64,000 nucleotides of DNA from Nocardia arthritidis (GTDB lineage: Bacteria > Actinomycetota > Actinomycetes > Mycobacteriales > Mycobacteriaceae). The DNA is taken from positions 9,610,001-9,674,000 of the forward strand of contig NZ_CP046172.1 in the NCBI RefSeq assembly GCF_011801145.1. The letters are read 5' to 3'. A program made the translations under genes and the position numbers. This document shows positions 25,742 through 33,922 of this stretch, one piece after another (the first letter of the stretch is position 1; each line of letters starts with the position of its first letter). The notes beneath the pieces are model-generated. The model saw nothing but the letters and a program-made list of their open reading frames with translations, was not told the origin of the DNA and did not search any database.

Positions 25742-26856
25742 CAGCCCACCGCCGCGACCGGTTGCTCCGCGGCCTCCAATTCGCGAACCAGCGGAAGCAC
25801 TTTCGCGCCGAAGTACTCGATCTCCTCCTGGAAGTGCAGGAATCCGGCCAGGATGAGATCGACGCCGAGCCGCCGGTAGGCGACGATGCGTTCGGCCACC
25901 TGTTCCGGTGTACCGATCAGCCTGGTGCGGAAGCCGTCGTTGTACTGCACCAGATCCTCGAAGGTGGAATCGGCCCACATACCTTTCCGGTCCGCGGTGG
26001 ACGCGCCCGCCTGCTGGACCGCGTCCCGGAACCCCTCCACCGCGGGCTTGTTCGCCTTCTCGATGATCTCCCGGAGCGTATCGTGCGCTTCCTTCTCGGT
26101 ATCGCGGGCGATGATGAACCCGTTGAGCCCGAACTTCACCGAGCGATCGTACGCCCGCGCGATCGCGCGCAGCTCGTCCAATTGTTCGGTGACGCCGTCG
26201 AAATCCTTGCCGTTGGAGAAGTACCAGTCGGCGTAGCGGCCGCCGTTATGCCGCGCCGCCGTGGAGTTACCCCCTTGGAACAGTTCGGGATTCGGACGTT
26301 CCGGGGTGTTGAGCGGCTTGGGCTTCAGCGTGAAATCCCGGATGCGGTAGAAATCGCCGCCGTAATCCACGGCGTCCTCGGTCCAGATCTTGCGGATCAC
26401 CTCGAGGAATTCGGCGCTGCGCCGGTATCTTTCGTCATGTTCCAGCCAGGGTTCGCCCAGCGCCCGGAATTCGCCCGCGAACCAACCGGATACGACGTTG
26501 ATGGCGAAACGGCCATTGGACAGATGGTCGGCGGTGGCGCCGAATTTGGCGAGCACCGCGGGGTGCCACAGCCCGGGGTGCACGGCCGCGATCACCTTCA
26601 ACCGCTCGGTCGCACCGAGCAGCGCCAGGCTGAACGACGTCGACTCGTGCTGGTATTCGGCACCGTAGGAGGCGGTGTAGCGGACCTGGGAGAGCGCGTA
26701 GTCGAACCCGTTGTTCTCCGCGGTGCGCGCGAGTTTCCGGTTGTATTCGAAATCCCAGCCGGTGCGCTGTTCGATATCACTGGTGACCAGTCCCCCGCTG
26801 ACATTGGGCACCCAGTAGGCGAACCGGATCTGCTCGGCGATCTGCTCCGTACTCAT
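25741..26856 (-). CDS. sfnG: Dimethylsulfone monooxygenase SfnG (LLM flavoprotein)
   Basis: 371 aa from the ATG at 26856. The sequence carries the SfnG hallmarks: F-A-Y-W-V-P-N-V-S-G-G-L-V at the N-terminus, I-E-Q-R-T-G-W, N-V-V-S-G-W-F-x-G-E-F, then G-E-P-W-L-E-H-D-E-R-Y-R-R-S and F-L-H-F-Q-E-E-I-E-Y-F-G near the C-terminus. SfnG uses FMNH2 and O2 to cleave dimethyl sulfone to methanesulfinate and formaldehyde. It lies 108 bp after the StyA-like gene and overlaps the SfnC-like gene. Methanesulfonate monooxygenase genes are not in the window. Confidence 0.93.
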   Translation of the reverse strand: MSTEQIAEQIRFAYWVPNVSGGLVTSDIEQRTGWDFEYNRKLARTAENNGFDYALSQVRYTASYGAEYQHESTSFSLALLGATERLKVIAAVHPGLWHPAVLAKFGATADHLSNGRFAINVVSGWFAGEFRALGEPWLEHDERYRRSAEFLEVIRKIWTEDAVDYGGDFYRIRDFTLKPKPLNTPERPNPELFQGGNSTAARHNGGRYADWYFSNGKDFDGVTEQLDELRAIARAYDRSVKFGLNGFIIARDTEKEAHDTLREIIEKANKPAVEGFRDAVQQAGASTADRKGMWADSTFEDLVQYNDGFRTRLIGTPEQVAERIVAYRRLGVDLILAGFLHFQEEIEYFGAKVLPLVRELEAAEQPVAAVG

Positions 26857-26964
26857 GAATGTTGCTCCGTAGGGTCGGGGGCCGACGCTGGTTCCACTCC
26901 AGCACCCCGGTTCGATCGGCACGAGGGTTTGAATCTGTGCGATCGGATCGGTCGGCCACGGGTT

Positions 26965-28347
26965 TCAGACGTTGGCGAGTTCGTTCGAGAAGGTCGATCG
27001 GGCGAAGGCGCCGGCGGGCGCGAATCGCGCGAGCAATTGCGCCGCATCGATTCCGGTGACCCGGGTGATGAAATCGTGTGCGTCCCTGATGGATTCGACA
27101 CCGAGGAACGGCTGCGGGCGGTGCAGCAGGCCGACGAGCGCTGCGGCGAAGTCCGGATCGACGGCGGCGGCGGCGAAGAGGTCGTTACCGATGTCGGCGA
27201 GTTCCGGATCACCCAGGAACAGCCGAGTCACCTTGTTCGCCGCATCGCCGCGGGCGGCGAGGAACGCGGTGTACTGCTTGGTCAACCAGTCCCCGTCGAA
27301 CGGCCCATCGTGCACCGCGGCCGCGGCGACCAGGCGCTGCGCCTGGATCAGGCCGCTCTGCGCGCCCTGGCCCGCGATCGGGTCGTATGCGATCGCGGTG
27401 TCACCCAGCGCGGCGACAGCGTGCCCACCCGCGGTGCGGCCGACGCCGGCGCGCACGACCGGACGCACCGCACCCTTCAGCCAGGAATGCGGATCGTCGG
27501 CGATCACCTGGGTCGCCAGCACCTCGGGCAGATCCCATTCGATGAAGTCGCGGTAGAGGTCTCGCACGATTCGATGCGCCGATTCCGCCGAATCCGCTGC
27601 CGCGAACCGGCTTTCCCATTCGCTGCCCGGTTTCGCCCAGCCGAGGAAGGCCCAGCTCGGCCCGGCATCCTTGTGCAGGTACGGCCCCCACCAGCCCTCG
27701 CCCTGCTCGGCCAGGATCGAAAAGCCGCTGTGCGCACCACCCGCCGGACTGCGATGCGCGAAAACGCTCGCGTCATGGCCAATTCCGTTGACCGTAAGGG
27801 TCAGCAGCGAGCGCTGCGGCGCGGCATACGGCGTGCGCGCCGGATCGATGGGGAAAAGTTCGGACAGTCCGCCGCGACCGGTCGCCACCAGGGTGAGATC
27901 GTTCTCGGCCGCGATCGGATCGAGTGCTTCCGGAGTCACCGCCGCGACCACGAAGCGCCCGCCCCGCTCCAGGAATGCGGTGAGCCGTTCATCGGCCTTC
28001 AATCGGGTATCGACGGCGACACCGACATAACCGTCGAAATTCCCGTCGAATTGGATCAATTCGGCGCCATCGGGTCCGGCGATGCGCACGCTCAGACCGG
28101 TATGGCGGGGCGCCCGTGCGGTATAGCTGTCCAATCCGAGCGCGGCCTCGGCCTGTTGGGCCTCGCCGAATTCGAGCGCGGTACCGGTCGCGGGCACGTC
28201 GTCGCGCAGCGCGCGCTGATCGCGATCGCTGTACAGCGTGACGTCGAAACCCGCGTCGAGTAAACCGAGTGCCGCGGTGACACCGGTTTGTCCGGCGCCG
28301 ATTACCGCTGCCCTACGAGTGGAATGGGAGGAATTCTGCGATGTCAT
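26965..28347 (-). CDS. StyA-like FAD monooxygenase (two-component)
   Basis: 460 aa from ATG 28347. FAD motif V-I-G-A-G-Q-T-G-V-T-A-A-L near residue 16, then V-T-L-Y-S-D-R as in styrene monooxygenase StyA. A G-D-T-A-I-A-Y-D-P-I-A-G-Q-G-A-Q-S-G motif (about residues 310-327) binds the second half of FAD. StyA enzymes epoxidise alkenes and also oxidise sulfides to sulfoxides. As first gene of an operon with SfnG, it could oxidise a sulfide or sulfoxide upstream of the sulfone step (inference). Indole and styrene remain possible substrates. Confidence 0.82.
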   Translation of the reverse strand: MTSQNSSHSTRRAAVIGAGQTGVTAALGLLDAGFDVTLYSDRDQRALRDDVPATGTALEFGEAQQAEAALGLDSYTARAPRHTGLSVRIAGPDGAELIQFDGNFDGYVGVAVDTRLKADERLTAFLERGGRFVVAAVTPEALDPIAAENDLTLVATGRGGLSELFPIDPARTPYAAPQRSLLTLTVNGIGHDASVFAHRSPAGGAHSGFSILAEQGEGWWGPYLHKDAGPSWAFLGWAKPGSEWESRFAAADSAESAHRIVRDLYRDFIEWDLPEVLATQVIADDPHSWLKGAVRPVVRAGVGRTAGGHAVAALGDTAIAYDPIAGQGAQSGLIQAQRLVAAAAVHDGPFDGDWLTKQYTAFLAARGDAANKVTRLFLGDPELADIGNDLFAAAAVDPDFAAALVGLLHRPQPFLGVESIRDAHDFITRVTGIDAAQLLARFAPAGAFARSTFSNELANV

Positions 28348-28444
28348 GAATGAATTCTCCGGACGGCGCCACGTGTTCCGCAGTGTTGCGATCACGGAGA
28401 ATCGATGGGCAGACAGGGATTTCCGGTGGCGTACCATTCGGCCC

Positions 28445-28927
28445 ATGTCGTTCACCGTCGCCGATCTGAGCGGATCACGGGCAGAGCAGTATCAGCAGCT
28501 CGCCGACCAGGCGCGGGCGCTGGTCGCGGGCGAGGCCGACCGCGTCGCCAACGCCGCCAACCTCGCCGCGCTCGTCTATCACGCGCTGCCCGAACTGAAT
28601 TGGGTCGGCTTCTATTTCTATGACGGCCGCGAACTCGTCGTCGGACCGTTCCAGGGCAAACCGGCCTGTGTCCGAATTCCGCTCGGCAAGGGTGTGTGCG
28701 GCACCGCGGCACAGTCGAGGGAAACTCAGCTGGTGCCCGATGTGCACGCCTTTCCCGGACATATCGCCTGCGATGCGGATTCGCGGTCGGAAATCGTTGT
28801 TCCGCTGATACACGATGGGGAATTGATCGGCGTATTCGATATCGACAGCCCGAAACCGGATCGCTTCGACGCCACCGATCGCGACGGCATCGAAACAATC
28901 GCCGGAATATTCGTCGACTCGCTCTGA
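28445..28927 (+). CDS. msrC: Free methionine-(R)-sulfoxide reductase (GAF domain)
   Basis: 160 aa from ATG 28445. A GAF domain with the family's three cysteines in place: Cys75 (K-P-A-C-V-R), Cys85 (G-V-C-G-T-A) and Cys109 (H-I-A-C-D-A), spaced 10 and 24 residues exactly as in E. coli fRMsr. It reduces free L-methionine-R-sulfoxide through a disulfide relay. It lies between the two organosulfur oxygenase operons in the opposite direction, and its 3' end faces a strong terminator. Confidence 0.9.
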   Translation: MSFTVADLSGSRAEQYQQLADQARALVAGEADRVANAANLAALVYHALPELNWVGFYFYDGRELVVGPFQGKPACVRIPLGKGVCGTAAQSRETQLVPDVHAFPGHIACDADSRSEIVVPLIHDGELIGVFDIDSPKPDRFDATDRDGIETIAGIFVDSL

Positions 28928-28935
28928 TCGAGAAA

Positions 28936-28959
28936 GCGGGGCTCCCACCGGAGCCCCGC
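28936..28959. terminator. Terminator between msrC and the DmoA-like gene
   Basis: Perfect 10-bp inverted repeat GCGGGGCTCC-CACC-GGAGCCCCGC, between convergent gene ends at 28927 and 28962. No long T-run on either side. It probably serves both strands. Confidence 0.75.
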
Positions 28960-28961
28960 GC

Positions 28962-30395
28962 TCAGGAAATCTCGGCGGCGGCAGCGCCCGGCCGGGCAAC
29001 CGAATCCGGCAGCGCCGTCGACAGCGGACCGCCCAGGCGGTACCGCGCGCCGCGATGCTCGCCCGGCAGCCGGTCGCCCGCGCCGAACAGCGCGTTGCGC
29101 AGCGTCCCCGGCACGTATTCCGTTGGGTACACACCTCTTTCGGTGAGCACCGGCACCACGTGCCGGATCACGTCCTCGAACGTCCCCGGTGTGATCGCAT
29201 AGGCCAGGTTGAACCCGTCGAGGTCGGTTTCGGCGACCCACTCCTGCAGCAGGTCCGCCACCGTCGCGCCGGATCCGACGAAAACCGGTCCCATACCGCC
29301 GATTCCGGCCCAGCGGCCGATATCCCGGACGGTCCACTCCCGGCCGTCGTCGTCGAATTCCTGGAAGGCCGCGACGGCCGACTGGATCGCGTTGCTCCGC
29401 ACCTGTCCGATCGGATCGTCGAGGTCGTAGCGGGACAGGTCGATGCCCATCCAGCCGGACATGAACACCAGGCCGCCCTCCACGCTGGCGTAGGACAGGT
29501 ACTCCTCGTGTTTGCGCCGCGCCGCCTCGTCGGTGGTATCGGTGATGATGGTGGCCAGCGCGTAGATACGCGCGGCGTCGCGGTCCCGGCCCGCCGCCGT
29601 CAGCGCCGCCCTGATCCGCGAAACAGTCTGCGCCAGTATTCGTTTCGATGGTCCCGCGACGAATATCGCCTCGGCGTTCTCGGCGGCGAACCGGACCCCG
29701 CGCGGCGACGCGCCCGCCTGATAGATCACCGGTGTCCGCTGCGGCGACGGCTCGGACAGGTGAATGCCGGGCACCGTGTAGTGCGCGCCGCGATGCCCGA
29801 TGTGGTGCACCTTCGCCGGATCGACGTAAATGCCCTGTGCCGCATCGCGAATCACCGCGTCGTCGGCCCACGAGCCCTCCCACAGCTTGTACAGCACCTC
29901 GAGATATTCGTCGGCCTGGTTGTACCGCTCGTCGTGGTCGAGTTGATCGTCCGCGCCGAAATTCCGTGCCGCCGAGGGCAGATAGCCGGTGACGACATTC
30001 CAGCCGATCCGGCCTCCGGTGAGGTGGTCGAGGGTGGACAGCCTGCGCGCGAACGGATACGGATGCTCGAATCCGGTGCCGGTGGTGATGCCGAAGCCGA
30101 GATGTTCGGTCGCCGCGGCCATCGCCGAAACCAGCAGCAGCGGATCGGCGACCGGAATCTGCGCGCCCTGCCGCAGGGCGGCGATATCGTTGCCGCCGTA
30201 CACGTCGTAGGTGCCGAGCACGTCGGCGATGAAGATGCCGTCGAATCGCCCGCGCTCCAGCAGCTTCGCCAGCTCGGTCCAGTAGCTCAGCTCCTTGTAC
30301 CGATGCGACTGGTCGTCGGGATGCCGCCACAGCCCCGGCGATTGGTGCGCGACGCAGTTCATATCGAAGGCGTTGAAGCGAATTCGGCGGGTCAT
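28962..30395 (-). CDS. NtaA/DmoA-family FMN-dependent monooxygenase
   Basis: 477 aa. The ATG overlaps the upstream ACAD stop (ATGA). Family motifs in order: F-N-A-F-D-M-N near the N-terminus, W-R-H-P-D-D, F-I-A-D-V-L-G-T-Y-D-V-Y, G-R-I-G-W-N-V-V-T-G-Y, D-H-D-E-R-Y, Y-Q-A-G-A-S-P-R-G-V-R-F-A and Y-R-T/T-E-Y-type C-terminus (P-T-E-Y-V-P-G-T-L-R). It uses FMNH2 from a partner reductase to split C-S or C-N bonds. The family includes dimethylsulfide monooxygenase DmoA, DszA and nitrilotriacetate monooxygenase. Paired with a DszC-like protein, so a sulfur substrate is favoured but not proven. Confidence 0.88.
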   Translation of the reverse strand: MTRRIRFNAFDMNCVAHQSPGLWRHPDDQSHRYKELSYWTELAKLLERGRFDGIFIADVLGTYDVYGGNDIAALRQGAQIPVADPLLLVSAMAAATEHLGFGITTGTGFEHPYPFARRLSTLDHLTGGRIGWNVVTGYLPSAARNFGADDQLDHDERYNQADEYLEVLYKLWEGSWADDAVIRDAAQGIYVDPAKVHHIGHRGAHYTVPGIHLSEPSPQRTPVIYQAGASPRGVRFAAENAEAIFVAGPSKRILAQTVSRIRAALTAAGRDRDAARIYALATIITDTTDEAARRKHEEYLSYASVEGGLVFMSGWMGIDLSRYDLDDPIGQVRSNAIQSAVAAFQEFDDDGREWTVRDIGRWAGIGGMGPVFVGSGATVADLLQEWVAETDLDGFNLAYAITPGTFEDVIRHVVPVLTERGVYPTEYVPGTLRNALFGAGDRLPGEHRGARYRLGGPLSTALPDSVARPGAAAAEIS

Positions 30396-31663
30396 CGCGT
30401 GGCCTCCGCCCGGCGCTCGCCCGCACTCCATGCGAACGGCAGCTCCGCACCGTTGAGCAGATGATCGCCGATCGCCCGCGCCTTCTGAATGGCGGGATTG
30501 TGCACCGAGATGGTGCGGGCGTTGCGCCAGTGCCGATCCAGCCGCAGCCGCTCCGAAACCACCGATGCGCCACCGACTTCGAACAGCAGCGTGGTGGCGG
30601 GCAACACCTGATCGATCACCGCGAGCTGGGCCTGCGCGGCGGCGAGTTCGGCGGCGACCAAAGCCTTTTCGTCGCGCGCGCCATCGGCGAGCACACCGTC
30701 GAGCACATCGGCGACGGCCAGCACGGCCGCGCGGGCGGCGAACGCGGCGGCCGAGAGGCGGCCTATCACCTGCTGCACCAACGGATCCCGGCGCGGCAGG
30801 TCGGCCGCGGCGTGGGTATAGCTGCGGGTGCGCGCCGCAACCCACTCTCGCGCATCGCGTTCGGCCCGCTGCGCGATTCCGGCCAGCACCGCCAACTGCA
30901 CCACCTGCAGGTAGGAGGTGGCGTAGGTGGGTCCGGCCACGCCGTAACCCGGCCCGAGAATCCGCTCGTCCGAAACAACGACATCAGTGAATTCCGTTGT
31001 GCCGCTGGCCGTCAGCCGCTGACCGAAACCATCCCAATCGTCGTGCTGTCGAACGCCGTCGGCCCGCGCGTCCACCAGCACGCCCACCCGCTCGCCGTCA
31101 CGATCGGCCGCGGCCAGGATGTAATCGGCGTACAGCGAACCGGTGCTGTAGTACTTCACGCCGTTCAGCAGCCAATGATCGCCGTCCCTGGTCAATCGGG
31201 TGTGATACCGGTCGACCGCGCCGACGCCGGGTTCGGTGATCGCGTTTCCGACCAGCGTGCCCGCCGCGACCGCACGCAACCAACGTTCCCGCGCCGGACC
31301 CGGCTCGGCCAGCAGCTGATCCTCCACGAAGGAGAAGTGCACCCGCAGCGCCTGCGGCAGATTGGATTCGGCCGCGGCCAGCTCGACCAACTGCCGGAAC
31401 AGCTGACGAACGGTCGCACCGTATCCGCCGTACTCGACCGGCACCCGCAACGCCCCGAATTTCGCCTCGCGCAGCCAGCCGACCTGTTCGTACGGCAGGG
31501 CTCGATCGATTTCGCGCTCGACCGCGCCCTCGGCGATGCGATCGAAGATCGGGCCGAAGATCGCATCGAGCTCGGCGTCCGATTTGCCGCGCTCCGCTTT
31601 CGCCTCCCGCCCCGTCGCTCGCGCGGCGGGATCGGTGCTGGATTTCGCCTCGATGGATGTCAT
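30392..31663 (-). CDS. DszC-like acyl-CoA dehydrogenase-fold monooxygenase
   Basis: 423 aa from ATG 31663. ACAD fold with V-E-Y-G-G-Y-G-A, an N-A-I-T-E-P-G-V-G region, K-Y-Y-S-T-G-S-L-Y-A-D and the DszC/SfnC-type ending H-W-R-N-A-R-T-I-S-V-H-N-P. It lacks a clear catalytic acyl-CoA dehydrogenase glutamate context. It probably hydroxylates a sulfur- or nitrogen-containing compound. First of a two-gene operon with the NtaA/DmoA-type gene, and paralogous to the protein at 24449-25741. Confidence 0.83.
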   Translation of the reverse strand: MTSIEAKSSTDPAARATGREAKAERGKSDAELDAIFGPIFDRIAEGAVEREIDRALPYEQVGWLREAKFGALRVPVEYGGYGATVRQLFRQLVELAAAESNLPQALRVHFSFVEDQLLAEPGPARERWLRAVAAGTLVGNAITEPGVGAVDRYHTRLTRDGDHWLLNGVKYYSTGSLYADYILAAADRDGERVGVLVDARADGVRQHDDWDGFGQRLTASGTTEFTDVVVSDERILGPGYGVAGPTYATSYLQVVQLAVLAGIAQRAERDAREWVAARTRSYTHAAADLPRRDPLVQQVIGRLSAAAFAARAAVLAVADVLDGVLADGARDEKALVAAELAAAQAQLAVIDQVLPATTLLFEVGGASVVSERLRLDRHWRNARTISVHNPAIQKARAIGDHLLNGAELPFAWSAGERRAEATR

Positions 31664-31712
31664 CGCCCCACGATGACGCAGGTCGGCGGGCCGCTCACGG
31701 GTTGCGCGCAGC

Positions 31713-31733
31713 CCGATCGTAAATAGCGATCGG
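31713..31733. promoter_or_regulatory. Inverted repeat upstream of the DszC-like/DmoA-like operon
   Basis: Perfect 7-bp arms CCGATCG and CGATCGG separated by 7 bp, 50 bp upstream of ATG 31663 and 35 bp upstream of the divergent DUF1905 gene. A plausible regulator site. Confidence 0.4.
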
Positions 31734-31767
31734 CAATGATGTCGGTGGTGACCGATAGAGTCGTCCC

Positions 31768-32067
31768 GTGGCTGGATCACAGTATTCGTTCACCGCGCGG
31801 GTGTGGGAACACCCGAGCGGGTCGTGGCATTTCGTATCGCTACCCGAGGAGATCGCCGATGAGATCGAGGAGCGCTACGCACATCTGGCCGGCGGCTGGG
31901 GCTCGGTGCGCGTCGATGTCACGATCGGCGAAAGCCGTTGGTCTACCTCACTTTTCCCGGACAAGGGCCGGGCGACCTATATCCTGCCGGTGAAGAAATC
32001 GGTGCGCACCGCCGAGGATCTGATCGCCGGTTCGGAGGCGAAGATCGAACTGGCCGTAGCCATTTGA
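31768..32067 (+). CDS. DUF1905 domain protein
   Basis: 99 aa, GTG start. Typical DUF1905 sequence: Y-S-F-T-A-R-V-W, then W-H-F-V-S-L-P, G-W-G-S-V-R-V-D-V-T-I-G, W-x-T-S-L-F-P-D and L-P-V-K-K-S-V-R. It is a small beta-rich domain of unknown function, often found alone or fused to a bacteriocin-protection (OmdA) domain. Cytoplasmic. No partner is evident. Confidence 0.88.
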   Translation: MAGSQYSFTARVWEHPSGSWHFVSLPEEIADEIEERYAHLAGGWGSVRVDVTIGESRWSTSLFPDKGRATYILPVKKSVRTAEDLIAGSEAKIELAVAI

Positions 32068-32077
32068 GCGACGTCGC

Positions 32078-32413
32078 TCATCCGGCCTGGCTGCACTGCT
32101 TGAATATCTTGTCGTTCGCGGAGCGCGCCTTGTCCGCATCCTCTTTGCTCATTCCGAGCGTATTCGGATCCGCGGCCTTCTTGTCGTATTCGCTGCCGAT
32201 CATCGCGCGCAGCCCGTCCTGCGAAATACCCTCATCCACATAGATTTTCGCGGCGCAATCGGTGAATCCCTGATCCCGCACGCCCTTGTCGCGCAGCGCC
32301 TTGGACAGATCGGCCGCGGTCACCTTGGGCGGGGTGGCGGCGGCTTTGTCGCTGCCACATGCGGTGAGCACGGGCAGGGCGACGAGCGCCGCGGTGAACA
32401 GGACGATCCGCAC
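32078..32413 (-). CDS. Small lipoprotein of unknown function
   Basis: 111 aa. The GTG start has GGGGAG just upstream. Signal sequence with lipobox L-T-A-C (Cys near residue 19), then a short helical domain with two further Cys residues (T-D-C-A and F-K-Q-C), which could form one disulfide. I do not recognise the family. It is convergent with the DUF1905 gene (10-bp gap). Confidence 0.7.
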   Translation of the reverse strand: MRIVLFTAALVALPVLTACGSDKAAATPPKVTAADLSKALRDKGVRDQGFTDCAAKIYVDEGISQDGLRAMIGSEYDKKAADPNTLGMSKEDADKARSANDKIFKQCSQAG

Positions 32414-32505
32414 CTGACTCCCCTTTTTCTGATCGACGGGCCACCGCTGTCGAATGCCGTGGCGCACACGATCATGCCGCATGCCGCGGATCGGACACCA
32501 GACGG

Positions 32506-32802
32506 TCAGAGATCCATCGCGGCGCGCAGCGCGGTATCGAGCCGGTCCAGCGTTTCCGGGTCGACCGCATCGATCCGCTCGGCCAGCCAGCCGCGATAGA
32601 TACGGCCGATATTGCCCGCGTGCAACCAGCCGTACCGGTCGACGGACACCGCGAGAATGTCCTGCGGATCCGCATCGACCACCTCGGCCGCGATCAGCCA
32701 CGGGCGGGGTGATTCGTTGATGCCGTCGCTGCTGATGAGCACGATGGTGCGCCGGCGAGCCGAACCGTGCGGGTGATAGGTCCAGATTTCACCCCTGCGC
32801 AC
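32506..32802 (-). CDS. MazF/PemK-family toxin
   Basis: 98 aa. The GTG start lies inside the end of the antitoxin gene (14-bp overlap). R-R-G-E-I-W-T-Y near the N-terminus, then R-T-I-V-L-I-S-S-D and I-A-A-E-V-V-D matches the MazF beta-barrel pattern. MazF toxins cleave RNA at specific sequences. Compact, with no domain fusion. Coupled translation with the antitoxin supports the pairing. Confidence 0.78.
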   Translation of the reverse strand: MRRGEIWTYHPHGSARRRTIVLISSDGINESPRPWLIAAEVVDADPQDILAVSVDRYGWLHAGNIGRIYRGWLAERIDAVDPETLDRLDTALRAAMDL

Positions 32803-33013
32803 GCAGCTCCTCTTCGGCGGTGGTCAATTCCGCCTCGTCGGCCGCGGCCAGCGCGGCCACCTCGGGCACCGGCCCGACCCCGGTGCGCACCGCCTCGCGG
32901 CGCGCCGCCTTCGATATCCACGCCGACGGCGACATACCCGCGCGGGCCGCGGCCTGTTCGGCGAATGACCACGCGGCCGCGTCCAGCGAAAGGGTGACCT
33001 TACGCGTTGCCAT
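32789..33013 (-). CDS. Ribbon-helix-helix antitoxin (MazE-like)
   Basis: 74 aa from ATG 33013. N-terminus M-A-T-R-K-V-T-L-S-L-D is the ribbon strand, followed by two helices (A-A-W-S-F-A-E-Q-A-A and S-A-W-I-S-K-A-A-R-R-E-A). The acidic C-terminal tail would wrap the toxin. It overlaps the toxin gene by 14 bp and probably autoregulates the operon. Confidence 0.8.
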   Translation of the reverse strand: MATRKVTLSLDAAAWSFAEQAAARAGMSPSAWISKAARREAVRTGVGPVPEVAALAAADEAELTTAEEELRAQG

Positions 33014-33145
33014 ACCATTTATCGTACCGGTTCGGCGCGGCTCCGCCAGTGCGGGAAATACGACGTCATCACGGGTATACAACATCTGATGTCAGCTGAC
33101 TGCTGTTAAGGTCGGACCATTCGGCAACAGAGGTTGGGGATCGCG

Positions 33146-33922
33146 ATGACCATGTTGAACCACTACCGCGCGGGCACGGGCGAACCGCTCGTGCTGGTAC
33201 ACGGAATCGGCAGCCGATGGCAGGTCTGGGAACCGCTCTTCGCGACGCTCGCCGAATCCTTCGACCTGATCGCGATCGACCTGCCCGGCTTCGGCGGTTC
33301 CACACCGCTCGCACGCACCACCGTGCGGACGCTGACCGACGCGGTCGCGGATTTCCTTGCGGCACAGGGCATCGAGCGTCCGCACCTGGCCGGTAATTCG
33401 ATGGGCGGGTTGATCGCGCTGAACCTCGGGGCGCGCGGCCTGGCCCGTTCGGTGACCGCGTTCTCCCCGATCGGCTGCTGGGACAAGGCCGGTCGCGTCT
33501 GGTGCCAGCAGTCGCTGGGGAAGTCGGTGCTGCTGGCGCGGCGGTTGCGGCCGGCGCTGCCCGCCATCCTCGGCAATCCCGCGGGACGAACGGCGTTCCT
33601 GGGCTTGGTTTTCGGGAAACCGTGGGCCGTCACACCGCAGATCGCCCTGTACACCGCGTACGGCGCGGCCGACGCACCCGGCTTCGCGGAGGCGCTCGTC
33701 TCGTTCGCGGACGCGGAGCTCGAAAACGGGGGCCCCACAGGCATTCCCGTCACCATCGCGTGGGGAAACCGGGACATCCTGCTCACCTACGCCACCCAGA
33801 GCCGCCGTGCGAAGGTGCTGCTGCCCGCGGCCAGACACATCACCCTGCACGGCAGCGGCCATACGCCGTTCTACGACGATCCCGACGCCTGCGCGAAGGT
33901 GATTCTGGATCAGCTCGGCTGA
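33146..33922 (+). CDS. Alpha/beta hydrolase
   Basis: 258 aa from ATG 33146. V-L-V-H-G-I-G-S-R-W (oxyanion), D-L-P-G-F-G-G-S, nucleophile elbow A-G-N-S-M-G-G (Ser near residue 93), acid in A-W-G-N-R-D and His in H-G-S-G-H-T-P-F. A single-domain hydrolase with a small lid region and no signal peptide. The substrate is unknown. Its 3' end overlaps the convergent TetR gene by 13 bp. A 10-bp palindrome GTCAGCTGAC lies at 33091-33100 upstream. Confidence 0.88.
   Translation: MTMLNHYRAGTGEPLVLVHGIGSRWQVWEPLFATLAESFDLIAIDLPGFGGSTPLARTTVRTLTDAVADFLAAQGIERPHLAGNSMGGLIALNLGARGLARSVTAFSPIGCWDKAGRVWCQQSLGKSVLLARRLRPALPAILGNPAGRTAFLGLVFGKPWAVTPQIALYTAYGAADAPGFAEALVSFADAELENGGPTGIPVTIAWGNRDILLTYATQSRRAKVLLPAARHITLHGSGHTPFYDDPDACAKVILDQLG

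Noticed and set aside
25630..28263. 877-codon + strand frame across the SfnG/StyA-like genes
   Set aside because: Covers several real minus-strand genes; repetitive Arg/Gly composition and no recognisable fold.
33091..33100. GTCAGCTGAC palindrome as a definite operator
   Set aside because: Only 10 bp, no linked regulator on that side, and such palindromes occur by chance.
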